64,000 nucleotides of DNA from Halomonas sp. LR3S48 (GTDB lineage Bacteria; Pseudomonadota; Gammaproteobacteria; Pseudomonadales; Halomonadaceae): contig NZ_CP107009.1 in NCBI RefSeq assembly GCF_025725665.1, positions 3,720,001 to 3,784,000 on the forward strand. Direction: 5' to 3'. Shown here piece after piece: positions 8,553 through 16,622 of the stretch; position 1 is the first letter of the stretch; each line of letters begins with the position of its first letter. The notes under the pieces were generated by a model. The model did no database searches. It saw only the letters and a list, made by a program, of their open reading frames with translations, and was not told where the DNA came from. The translations under genes were made by a program, and so were the position numbers.

Positions 8553-9877
8553 GCGCCCCCTCCGCTATCATCGACGGTCGGCAGGATGTCGAAAGCGCGC
8601 AGGAAGAAATCCTCACCGCCGAAGTTGCCCGACTTCAGCGCCAGCGACAGCGGCGCCTTGCGGCCGGCCAGCGTGGCCTGGGTCCAGGGCACGCCTGGGT
8701 CTATCTGCTCCCCGATGCGCATGGCTCGCACGCCCAGCGCCGATACCACCGCCCCCGAGCTCTCCCCACCAGCAACAACCAGCCGCCCCACGCCCTCATC
8801 GACCAGGGCGACAGCCAGCCAGCCCAGAGCCTGCTCCACCAGTTCTCCCGCGTGGTCGCGACCGAGCGCTTCCTGAAAACGACGGACGCGCTCGGCGGCG
8901 GCCGAGGCATAGATCAACACCGGCTCCCCTACGGCAAGGCGGGCACGGGCAAAGGTCAGTGCTTCTTCCAGATGGTCTTCGCCATCGGCGAGGGCCAGCG
9001 GGTCGAGGCGAAAGCCAGGGTGATGCTCGAGAAAGGCACCGACCTGGGCCAGGGTGGCACGCGAGCAGCTCCCCGACAGCACCAGGGCGCCACCCGAAGC
9101 CGGCTCCAAAGCCCCCGCCTCGGCTACCTTGGCGAGCCAGCCAAGGCGGCGGTACTGGGTCGGCAACGCCTGGCCCAGCCCGGAGCCGCCAGTTACCAAG
9201 GGCAAGTCGGCCACCGCTTCGGCGAGGACATCGAGATCGGCCTCGGTCAAGGTATCGCAGATCACCTGTCGCATGCCCCGAGAGGCCAGCGCATCGAGCC
9301 GTGATCGCGCCGCCTGCGCGCCTCGCTGCAGCTCGTGCCAGGCCAGCAGGCCAACCGGGTGCTCGCTCTGCCGCGCCAGCACTCGTACCAGATCGGCATC
9401 GCGCATGGGGGTCAGCGGATGGTGCTGCATACCGCTCTCGTTGAGCAGGCGATCACCAACGAACAGATGTCCCTGGTAGACGGTGCGACCATTCACCGGA
9501 AACGCCGGCACCATCACCGTGAAGGGCGCCTCCAGGCGCTGCAGCAGGGTGTCGCTGACCGGGCCGATATTGCCCTCGGCGGTGGAATCGAAAGTGGAGC
9601 AGTATTTGAAGAAAAATTGACGAGCCCCCGCCTCGCGCAACCACTCGAGGGCATGCATGGAATCGCGCACGGCCTCCCCGACCGGACATGAGCGCGACTT
9701 CAGCGCGATCACCACCGCGTCGACGGCATCGGAGTCATCAATCACCCCGGCCAAGCCATGCTCGGGCACACCGATCAGCTGCACGCAGCGCATACCGCCG
9801 CGTACCAGATTGTTGGCCAGGTCGGTGGCGCCGGTAAAATCGTCGGCAATGGCGCCCAGCACGATCGCCATGTTCAC
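8549..9877 (-). CDS. otnK: 3-oxo-tetronate kinase (DUF1537 family)
   Basis: This is a 442-residue two-domain four-carbon acid sugar kinase. The N-terminal substrate domain has the signature IADDFTGATDLANNL (about residues 10-24), and the C-terminal nucleotide domain has VVAGGESSGAVVSAL. It phosphorylates 3-oxo-tetronate at O4 ahead of OtnC. The start is GTG 9877, overlapping the ltnD stop by 4 bases, or ATG 9871 two codons later. Its tight packing between ltnD and otnC fixes its pathway role. Confidence 0.93.
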   Translation of the reverse strand: MNMAIVLGAIADDFTGATDLANNLVRGGMRCVQLIGVPEHGLAGVIDDSDAVDAVVIALKSRSCPVGEAVRDSMHALEWLREAGARQFFFKYCSTFDSTAEGNIGPVSDTLLQRLEAPFTVMVPAFPVNGRTVYQGHLFVGDRLLNESGMQHHPLTPMRDADLVRVLARQSEHPVGLLAWHELQRGAQAARSRLDALASRGMRQVICDTLTEADLDVLAEAVADLPLVTGGSGLGQALPTQYRRLGWLAKVAEAGALEPASGGALVLSGSCSRATLAQVGAFLEHHPGFRLDPLALADGEDHLEEALTFARARLAVGEPVLIYASAAAERVRRFQEALGRDHAGELVEQALGWLAVALVDEGVGRLVVAGGESSGAVVSALGVRAMRIGEQIDPGVPWTQATLAGRKAPLSLALKSGNFGGEDFFLRAFDILPTVDDSGGGA

Positions 9878-10803
9878 TCGCCTCCGTCGTTGGCGGCCTC
9901 GGGCAGGGCGACGCCGGAGAGACGCTGGTAGACCTTGATCACCGCCGAGTCGTCCTCGCGTCCGAAGCCGGCACCCTTGGCGGCGGTGAACTGCTGCAGG
10001 GCGCTGGCGGCAATCGGCGTGGGCATGGCCAGTTCACGCCCGGTTTCGTGCACGATGTTGAGATCCTTGACGAAGATGTCCACCGCCGAGAGCGGAGTAT
10101 AGTCGCCGTTCAGGATGTGCGGCACGCGGTTCTCGAACATCCAGGAGTTGCCGGCGGAATGGGTGATCACCTCGTAGACGGTACGCGGCTCTAGCCCCAT
10201 GCGGATGCCCAGCGCCATGGCCTCCGCCGCCGCCGCGATATGCACCCCGGCCAGCAGTTGATTGACCAGTTTCATGCTCGAGCCGATGCCCGGGGCATCG
10301 CCCAAACGATAGACGGTGGCCGCCATGGCATCGAGTATCGGGGCGGCCTTGGTGAAGGCATCCGCGCTGCCCGAGGCCATCACCGAGAGCTGCCCCGCCC
10401 GCGCCTTGGCCGCCCCGCCGCTGATCGGCGCATCGAGCACGGCGATGCCACGTTCGGCCAGGCGCGCTCCCAGTCGCTCGGCCAGGCTCGGCGCCACGGT
10501 AGCGCACTGCATCACCAGCCCACCCGGGGCGAAGGCATCGACGAGGCCATGTTCGCCGAACAGCACCTGCTCGACCTGCACGGCGTTGACCACGACCACC
10601 AGCACCACGTCGCACTGCCCGGCCAACTCGGCCGGGCTTGCCACGCAGCGCCCGCCGACGTCCTCGAAGGCACGGCAAGCCGACTCGGCCACGTCGCAGC
10701 CGACCACCGGCAGGCCACGCTCGAGCAGTGCCGTTGCCGTTCCCAGCCCCATCGCCCCCAGGCCGATGACGCCCACTCGCGGTGTTATCGTGTCGTCGCT
10801 CAC
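9874..10803 (-). CDS. ltnD: L-threonate dehydrogenase (3-hydroxyisobutyrate dehydrogenase family)
   Basis: The protein has 309 residues. The NAD-binding glycine loop GLGAMG is at residues 14-19, the substrate loop DAPISGG at 124-130 and the catalytic Lys K178 in SSMKLVNQLL. The length and the HSAGNSWMFENRVPHI segment match LtnD. It oxidises L-threonate at C2. The start codon is GTG with a strong GGGGAGG site 5 bases away. It is the first gene of the operon and is transcribed away from the LacI-type gene with the palindromic operator between. Confidence 0.9.
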   Translation of the reverse strand: MSDDTITPRVGVIGLGAMGLGTATALLERGLPVVGCDVAESACRAFEDVGGRCVASPAELAGQCDVVLVVVVNAVQVEQVLFGEHGLVDAFAPGGLVMQCATVAPSLAERLGARLAERGIAVLDAPISGGAAKARAGQLSVMASGSADAFTKAAPILDAMAATVYRLGDAPGIGSSMKLVNQLLAGVHIAAAAEAMALGIRMGLEPRTVYEVITHSAGNSWMFENRVPHILNGDYTPLSAVDIFVKDLNIVHETGRELAMPTPIAASALQQFTAAKGAGFGREDDSAVIKVYQRLSGVALPEAANDGGE

Positions 10804-10876
10804 CTGCGCCTCCCCTGACCTGCGTGCGGCTGAATGACGGCTCCAGCGCCTATCATCTTTTGGTAAATTCGTGCCG

Positions 10877-10906
10877 ATGATAGCGCTATCATGATAGCGC
10901 TATCAT
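10877..10906. promoter_or_regulatory. Tandem overlapping LacI-type operator
   Basis: Two perfect 16-bp palindromes, ATGATAGCGCTATCAT at 10877-10892 and again at 10891-10906, share two bases and sit on a 14-bp period. The full 30 bp is itself palindromic. A degenerate third half-site (AGCGC, one extra C, TATCATC) lies at 10845-10857. The site is 46 bases from the LacI-family start and 74 from ltnD, so it could control both. The central GCGC dyad is typical of LacI/GntR-type regulators. Confidence 0.85.
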
Positions 10907-10951
10907 CGTTGTAGATGATTCAATGGGCCCCAGCAAGGAGCCGCCAACAGG

Positions 10952-11992
10952 ATGCGACCAATGTCTAACGAAGCCCAACCGCCACAAAGACGCCGCGGCT
11001 CGGAGCAGCCCACGCTCAAGGAAGTGGCGGAGGCCGCCGGGGTCTCGCCGATCACCGCCTCGCGCGCCCTGAACAATCCCGATCAGGTCAACGAGCGGAC
11101 CCGTGCGCGAGTGCTCGAGGCCATGGAGCGGCTGGGCTACGTGCCGAACCTGGTGGCGGGCAGCCTGGCTTCGGCCCGCTCGCGATTCATCGCCGTGATC
11201 GTCCCTTCACTGGCCAATGCCGTATTCATCGAGGTCATCCAGGGGTTGCAGGAAACCTTCGAGGCGCAGGGCTACCAGATCCTGCTGGGCAACACCGACT
11301 ACGACCTCGAGCGCGAATATCAATTGATTCGCACCTTTCTCGGCTGGTCCTGCTCGGCCCTGGTGACCGCCGGACTGCGCCACAACCCGGCGTGTCGCAC
11401 CCTGCTCGACCACTGGGGCAAGCCGATCATGGAAGTCATGGAGCTGGGCGAAGCGCTGGACCTCAACGTCGGCCTGGACCACACCGAAGCCGGCCGCTGC
11501 ATGGCCCGCCACCTGCTGGAGCGAGGCCACCGCCGGTTGCTCTTCGTCGGCGCCCGTCTGGCCAGCGACTATCGCGCCGGCCTGCGCTACCACGGCCATC
11601 GCGAAATGCTGGAACAGGCCGGGCTCGAGGCCCCACTGCTGGAGCTCGACCAGCTCGGCAGCCTGGACGCCGGCGCCGCGGGGCTGGAACGGGCACTTGC
11701 CGATCATCCGGCCGTCAGTGCGATTCACTTCGCCAACGACGACCTAGCCACCGGGGCGCTACTACATGCCCAGCGACTCGGCCTCAGCGTACCCCATGAC
11801 ATCGCCATCGCCGGGTTCAACGGCCTGCCCCTCGGGCAACACGTAACGCCTCGCCTGACCACCATTCGTTCGCCTCGCCGACACATGGGGCAGCTCGCCG
11901 CGTCGGAGGTGATCCGACGGCTCGAAGGCAAGCGAACGCAGGCTCGCCAGCACGATGTCGGCTTCGAGTTGCTGGTCGGCGAGAGCACCTAG
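10952..11992 (+). CDS. LacI family transcriptional regulator of the tetronate operon
   Basis: The protein has 346 residues. The helix-turn-helix and hinge cover about residues 20-66 (TLKEVAEAAGVSPITASRALNN, then RLGYVPN), followed by a sugar-binding-like core of the GntR/gluconate-repressor subgroup. The start is either ATG 10952 (AAGGAG 11 bases upstream) or ATG 10961. Divergent placement from ltnD and the tandem palindrome between them make it the probable repressor of the acid-sugar operon. The inducer would be a tetronate or a 2-oxo-tetronate, by inference. Confidence 0.92.
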   Translation: MRPMSNEAQPPQRRRGSEQPTLKEVAEAAGVSPITASRALNNPDQVNERTRARVLEAMERLGYVPNLVAGSLASARSRFIAVIVPSLANAVFIEVIQGLQETFEAQGYQILLGNTDYDLEREYQLIRTFLGWSCSALVTAGLRHNPACRTLLDHWGKPIMEVMELGEALDLNVGLDHTEAGRCMARHLLERGHRRLLFVGARLASDYRAGLRYHGHREMLEQAGLEAPLLELDQLGSLDAGAAGLERALADHPAVSAIHFANDDLATGALLHAQRLGLSVPHDIAIAGFNGLPLGQHVTPRLTTIRSPRRHMGQLAASEVIRRLEGKRTQARQHDVGFELLVGEST

Positions 11993-12036
11993 TAAACACG
12001 AACGTACTCCTCTCCTCCAAAACCCCGGAGGTCGCG

Positions 12037-12063
12037 CGAAATCGCGCCGAAGCGCCGATTTCG
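12037..12063. other. Stem-loop downstream of the LacI-type gene
   Basis: CGAAATCGCGC (12037-12047) pairs with GCG-C-CGATTTCG (12052-12063) with one bulged C and a CGAA loop. No T run follows. It may contribute to 3'-end formation of the regulator message; a terminator role is only possible. Confidence 0.3.
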
Positions 12064-12178
12064 AACGCACGGGCCGGCACTACTGGGCCGACGAGCAAAC
12101 CTGCTATGTTATGTTAATGAAGGGGTTTCGGACGCTGCGCTGCCCGAGGCCATGCTGGGCCACGATAGGCGGTATCTG

Positions 12179-12601
12179 ATGAATATTGCGATCTTCCATC
12201 GCAGCGCATGGCTGACGTTATTCGTTGGCCTAGGGGTAGCCGGGAGCCAGGCGCAGAGCGACACTTCGACCGAGGCGGCTCCTGCCTCCGATGATGGCGT
12301 ACAACGGATCACGTTGGTGGGCGGTAACTATGACTTCGAGCCCGAACATATCGTGGTGCGGGCTGGCGTGCCTGTAGAATTGCAGGCGCGCCGTCGGCCT
12401 GGCCTCACGCCTCATAACCTCGTGATCCGCTCTATCCCAATGGGGCTCGACATCGAGGCCTCACTGACGACCGAGCCAACGACGATCCGCTTTACCCCCA
12501 GGGTACCGGGGCGCGTTGAGTTCTATTGTGACAAGCGCCTGCTGTTTCTATCCAGTCACCGCGACCGTGGCATGGTCGGTGTATTGGAGGTGGTGGAGTA
12601 A
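12179..12601 (+). CDS. Secreted cupredoxin-domain protein
   Basis: The protein has 140 residues starting MNIAIFHRSAWLTL, with a Sec signal peptide (cleavage near SQA-QS at about residue 26) and one cupredoxin domain. Possible type 1 copper ligands are His in TPHNLV, Cys in FYCDKR, His in SSHRDRG and Met in GMVG, giving a C-x9-H-x4-M pattern. The frame is open nine codons further upstream, but ATG 12179 has an AGGCGG site and begins the signal peptide. It is probably a periplasmic electron carrier or copper-binding protein. The partner is not evident: the next gene, 77 bases on, is a VTT membrane protein. Confidence 0.75.
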   Translation: MNIAIFHRSAWLTLFVGLGVAGSQAQSDTSTEAAPASDDGVQRITLVGGNYDFEPEHIVVRAGVPVELQARRRPGLTPHNLVIRSIPMGLDIEASLTTEPTTIRFTPRVPGRVEFYCDKRLLFLSSHRDRGMVGVLEVVE

Positions 12602-12678
12602 ACCACGCGGTCTTCCCGAGTTGGCCCTGAAGCAGGGCCCACCTATGCTGAAGCCACGTCCCTGCGCAGATCGCCCGC

Positions 12679-13368
12679 ATGTCCCGCAAGGTCCTCCTCG
12701 TCCTCGCTCTTCTCATGGCCTTTGCCCTGCTGGGTTTCCTGTGGCAGTGGCTAGCCGCACGCGACCTGTTCGACGCCAATACGCTCTATGCGCTCTTGCA
12801 GGGCTCGCTGGCCTGGCGTGACCAGCCCTGGGCCGGCGGCGTGGTGATCGCAGTCTTCGTGGTCGCTTCGATGGTGCTGTTCCCGCTGAGCGTGCTGGTG
12901 GTACTGGCGGGCTTGATCTTCGGTCCGGTGTGGGGCTTCGTCTATTCGTTCATCGGCACGCTCGGGGGCGCGATCGCTACCTTCTGGCTGGGGCGCTGGC
13001 TGGGGCGCGACGCCCTGCTGCGCTACGGCGGCAGACGGCTGTTGGGTCTTTCACGCTACCTGGCCGGACGCGGCGTGCGCACCATGACCATACTCAACCT
13101 CCTGCCCCTGGCGCCGTATACGCTGACCAACCTGCTCGCCGGCGCCTTTAACATCCGCTTTCGCGACTATCTGCTCGGCACTCTGATCGGCGCCACACCG
13201 GGGCTGGCCGGCATCATCCTGCTCAGCAGCCAGCTCGGTTCGCTGCTGACCGCCGGGAATCGCGAGGAGCTGGCCTGGGCGGGCGGCGGCATCGTCGCGG
13301 GCCTGGCCTTGCTGTACGGCCTGAAACGCTATGCCGATGCACGCCAGCGGCGCCGACACCGCGGCTGA
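12679..13368 (+). CDS. TVP38/TMEM64 (VTT domain) membrane protein
   Basis: The protein has 229 residues with about five or six hydrophobic segments. It carries the VTT/DedA-related core: FPLSVLVVLAGLIFGPVWGF, then GTLGGAIATFWLGRWLGRD, then LLPLAPYTLTNLLAGAF. The basic tail (YADARQRRRHRG) should be cytoplasmic. Members of this broad family act in membrane lipid handling or small-molecule transport, and the role here is unknown. No clear ribosome site precedes the ATG. Confidence 0.85.
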   Translation: MSRKVLLVLALLMAFALLGFLWQWLAARDLFDANTLYALLQGSLAWRDQPWAGGVVIAVFVVASMVLFPLSVLVVLAGLIFGPVWGFVYSFIGTLGGAIATFWLGRWLGRDALLRYGGRRLLGLSRYLAGRGVRTMTILNLLPLAPYTLTNLLAGAFNIRFRDYLLGTLIGATPGLAGIILLSSQLGSLLTAGNREELAWAGGGIVAGLALLYGLKRYADARQRRRHRG

Positions 13369-13380
13369 ACGCATCGCACC

Positions 13381-14316
13381 TCAGGCTCCGCCCGCCATGG
13401 CCGGTACCCTGCCCGGCATCCGCTCCTCGAGGAATGCCACGAAGGCACGGATCCTCGCCGGCACGTGGCGTCGCTGCTGGTAGACGACATGGAAGTCCGC
13501 GCGCACGCCGCGCCACTCGGGCAGCAGTTCGACCAGCCTGCCGTCCATCAGGTGCGGGTGAATGTCCCACCAGGAGCGTAGCGCGATACCGTGACCGTCG
13601 AGGGCCAATTGCACGATCACTTCACCGTCGTTGCTGGCCAGGGGGCCCGAGACCTTCACCGCCTGCTCGACCGTATCGTCGTCACGCCGGCAGAAACGCC
13701 AGACACCATAGTCGCTGTCGTTTTCACGCAGGATCAGGCAGGCATGAGCGGCAAGATCGGCCGGCGAGACGAGCGGTGCCATGCGCGCCAGGTAATCGGG
13801 GGAAGCGCACAGCACCCGCCGATTGGTGAGTATGCGCCGGGCGACCAGGCGCGAATCCGGCGGCTCACCGATGCGAATGCCGATGTCGAAGCCCTGTTCG
13901 CCCAGGCTGAGGGGATAGTTGGAGAGTTCCAGCACCCCCTCGAGGCCGGGATGCCGGGCGCAGAAGGCCGACAGCAATGGCGCCACGTGGCGCCGGCCGA
14001 AGCCGAAGGTGGCGTTGACCCGCAGGGGCCCCGACAGCGCCGCCTGCTGCTCGCCCAGGGCCTCTTCCAGCTCGGCCAGTTCCTCGAGGATGGCCGCCCC
14101 CCGTTCCAGGTAGCGCTCGCCTTCCGCCGTCAGCGAGAGACGCCGGGTGGTGCGGCTGGCCAGTTCCACCCCCAGGCGTGCCTCGAGCTGCTTGAGCCGC
14201 TTGCTCACCGCCGACAGCGACAGACCCAGCTCGCGTGCCGTAGCCGTCAGGCTGCCGGCCTGGGCCAACTGCTGGAAGAAGGCGAGATCGTCGAGCTGAG
14301 CCAAGGTACTCTCCAC
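13381..14316 (-). CDS. LysR family regulator, DmlR-like
   Basis: The protein has 311 residues. The helix-turn-helix (SLTATARELGLSLSAVSKRLKQLEARLG, about residues 22-49) and the LRVNATFGFGRRHVAPLL segment are typical of the DmlR/CrgA-like LysR group. It diverges from the dehalogenase-like and D-malate/tartrate dehydrogenase pair, the same arrangement as dmlR-dmlA in E. coli, so it probably activates that pair. The start may be GTG 14316, or TTG 14304, which has a better GGAG site 6 bases upstream. The gene is convergent with the VTT gene. Confidence 0.88.
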   Translation of the reverse strand: MESTLAQLDDLAFFQQLAQAGSLTATARELGLSLSAVSKRLKQLEARLGVELASRTTRRLSLTAEGERYLERGAAILEELAELEEALGEQQAALSGPLRVNATFGFGRRHVAPLLSAFCARHPGLEGVLELSNYPLSLGEQGFDIGIRIGEPPDSRLVARRILTNRRVLCASPDYLARMAPLVSPADLAAHACLILRENDSDYGVWRFCRRDDDTVEQAVKVSGPLASNDGEVIVQLALDGHGIALRSWWDIHPHLMDGRLVELLPEWRGVRADFHVVYQQRRHVPARIRAFVAFLEERMPGRVPAMAGGA

Positions 14317-14406
14317 TTGAAGTTAACAATACCTTTCCATTCAGCCTGATTATTACTGCAAAGCCAAGGGCTAGACTGCGGGCATGGCAAAACCGGGAGA
14401 ACGAAG

Positions 14407-15288
14407 ATGTTCGAAGGGTTCCGTACATTCGACATCGCCCATGGCGATATCCGGATCCATGGCCGTATCGGCGGCTTGGGTCCTCCCCTGCTGCTGTTGC
14501 ACGGTCACCCACAGAGCCACGTGATCTGGCATCGCCTGGCCGAGCCGCTGGCACGTCGCTTCACGGTGGTGGCCACCGACCTGCGCGGCTACGGCGACTC
14601 GTCGAAGCCGCACGGCGAGCCGGATCATGCCAACTACAGCAAGCGCGCCATGGCCGCCGACCAGATCGCGGTGATGCGCGAACTGGGCTTCGAGCGCTTC
14701 TTCCTCTGCGGTCACGATCGCGGTGGTCGGGTCGCCCACCGTCTGGTCATGGATCACCCCCAAGCGGTGGAAAAGCTGATGCTGCTCGACATCGCCCCCA
14801 CGCTTGCCATGTACGAAAAGACCGACCGCACCTTCGCCACCGCCTATTTCCACTGGTTCTTCCTGATCCAGTCGTCGCCGCTGCCGGAAACCCTGATCGA
14901 GGCCTCTCCTGCGGGCTACATCACCCGCACTATGGGTGGGCGGCATGCCGACCTCGCCACCTTCGACCCGGCGGCCATCGCCGAGTACCAGCGCTGCCTG
15001 GCCCAGCCCGGCGCCGCCCATGCCCTGTGCGAGGACTACCGCGCGGCGAACACCATCGACCTGGAGCACGACCGCGCCGACCGCAAGGCGGGGCGACGCA
15101 TAGCCTGCCCCGTCAGCGTGCTGTGGGGCCGGCACGGCATCATCGAGCGCTGCTTCGACCCGCTGGCAGAGTGGCGCGCCGTGGCCGAACGGGTCGAGGG
15201 CGAGGCCCTGCCCTGCGGCCACTACATCCCCGAGGAAGCGCCAGAAGCGCTATCCACACGCATCACCCAATTCATGACCACCACCTGA
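14407..15288 (+). CDS. Alpha/beta hydrolase, fluoroacetate/haloacetate dehalogenase-like
   Basis: The protein has 293 residues. Every functional residue known for the Rhodopseudomonas fluoroacetate dehalogenase is present in order: nucleophile D104 with carboxylate-binding R105 and R108 (GHDRGGR), acid D128 (LLDIAP), halide pocket H149 and W150 (FHWFF) and Y211, and base H272 (CGHYIPEE). The shift in numbering is constant at 6, then 8. The enzyme would hydrolyse haloacetate to glycolate and halide in the cytoplasm. The start has a GGGAG site, and the next gene follows after 10 bases. The true substrate is not proven. Confidence 0.82.
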   Translation: MFEGFRTFDIAHGDIRIHGRIGGLGPPLLLLHGHPQSHVIWHRLAEPLARRFTVVATDLRGYGDSSKPHGEPDHANYSKRAMAADQIAVMRELGFERFFLCGHDRGGRVAHRLVMDHPQAVEKLMLLDIAPTLAMYEKTDRTFATAYFHWFFLIQSSPLPETLIEASPAGYITRTMGGRHADLATFDPAAIAEYQRCLAQPGAAHALCEDYRAANTIDLEHDRADRKAGRRIACPVSVLWGRHGIIERCFDPLAEWRAVAERVEGEALPCGHYIPEEAPEALSTRITQFMTTT

Positions 15289-15298
15289 GGATTCGACC

Positions 15299-16369
15299 AT
15301 GACCCATCGCATTGCCGTGATTCCCGGCGACGGTATCGGCAACGAAGTGATGCCGGAAGGCTTGCGCGTCCTGGAAGCCGCCGCCATGCGCTTCGGCATC
15401 GACCTGGAGCTGACCCACTTCGACTTCGCCTGCTGCGACTACTACGAGAGACACGGCCAGATGATGCCCGACGACTGGTTCGACCAGCTCAAGGACTTCG
15501 ATGCCATCTTCTACGGCGCCGTGGGCTGGCCGGAAAAGGTGCCGGACCACATCTCGCTGTGGGGTTCACTGCTGCAGTTCCGCCGCCAGTTCGACCAGTA
15601 CATCAACCTGCGCCCCTGCAAGCTGCTACCCGGCATCAAGAGCCCGCTGGCCGACCGCAAGCCCGGCGACATCGACTTCTACGTGGTGCGCGAGAACACC
15701 GAGGGGGAGTACTCCAGCGTCGGTGGCAAGATGTTCGAGGGCACCGAGCGGGAGGTCGTCATCCAGGAGACGGTGATGACTCGCTACGGCACCGACCGGG
15801 TCTTAAAATTCGCCTTCGACCTGGCCGCCACCCGCCCCCGCAAGAAGCTTACCTCGGCCACCAAGTCCAACGGCATCGCCATCACCATGCCATGGTGGGA
15901 CGAGCGGGTCGAAGCGATGTCGGGCCACTACCCGGAGATCAGCGTCGACAAGTTCCATATCGACATCCTCACCGCCAACTTCGTCATGCACCCCGACTGG
16001 TTCGACGTGGTCGTGGCGAGCAACCTGTTCGGCGACATCCTCTCCGACCTGGGCCCGGCCTGCACCGGCACCATCGGCGTGGCCCCGTCGGCCAACATCA
16101 ACCCGGAAGGCAAGTTCCCCAGCCTGTTCGAGCCGGTTCACGGTAGCGCCCCGGATATTGCCGGCAAAGGCATCGCCAACCCCATCGGCCAGATCTGGTC
16201 CGGCGCGATGATGCTCGAGCACCTGGGCCACAAGGAAGCCGCCGACGCTATTGTCACCGCCTTCGAAGCGGTGCTGGAGGAGGCCGACACAAGCGTGCTC
16301 ACGCCCGATTTACGCGGCCAGGGAAGCACCAGCACGCTGGGCCAGGCAATTGCCAAACGCCTCGCCTGA
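15299..16369 (+). CDS. dmlA: D-malate / tartrate dehydrogenase (isocitrate/isopropylmalate dehydrogenase family)
   Basis: The protein has 356 residues in the beta-decarboxylating dehydrogenase family. IPGDGIGNEV (residues 8-17), the Arg-rich substrate site in LRPCKLLPGIKSP, the VVRENTEGEYSS loop, the K and D of the KFHIDIL and NLFGDILSDLG motifs, and FEPVHGSAPDIAGKG are all visible. The NTEGEYSSVGG substrate loop fits the DmlA/TtuC group rather than LeuB. The likely reaction is oxidative decarboxylation of D-malate to pyruvate or oxidation of tartrate. It is the second gene of the pair controlled by the divergent LysR. Confidence 0.87.
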   Translation: MTHRIAVIPGDGIGNEVMPEGLRVLEAAAMRFGIDLELTHFDFACCDYYERHGQMMPDDWFDQLKDFDAIFYGAVGWPEKVPDHISLWGSLLQFRRQFDQYINLRPCKLLPGIKSPLADRKPGDIDFYVVRENTEGEYSSVGGKMFEGTEREVVIQETVMTRYGTDRVLKFAFDLAATRPRKKLTSATKSNGIAITMPWWDERVEAMSGHYPEISVDKFHIDILTANFVMHPDWFDVVVASNLFGDILSDLGPACTGTIGVAPSANINPEGKFPSLFEPVHGSAPDIAGKGIANPIGQIWSGAMMLEHLGHKEAADAIVTAFEAVLEEADTSVLTPDLRGQGSTSTLGQAIAKRLA

Positions 16370-16408
16370 CCTGGCTCTCGATCTTTGGCGCAATGGTTTC
16401 CATCAAAG

Positions 16409-16438
16409 CCGGCCACTGGCTCAGCCAGGGCCGGTTTT
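16409..16438 (+). terminator. Rho-independent terminator after dmlA
   Basis: CCGGCC, a bulged A, then CTGGC pair with GCCAG and GGCCGG around a TCA loop. TTTT follows at 16435-16438. It lies 40 bases after the dehydrogenase stop. Confidence 0.75.
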
Positions 16439-16622
16439 GCATGGCTCCTCTGGTAGCCGGGCATATACGGCATACAGTGACGGATGAAACCAAAGCTCCT
16501 TCAGGTCACAGACTGATTCGTTTTCGTTACCCCTCGTAAAGATCAGTCCCTAAGTCCGATTTGTCGACTAGCCTGATCAGGGCAAGCCCACAAGGCAAGC
16601 CAATGGAGTAAGGAGAAGCGGC

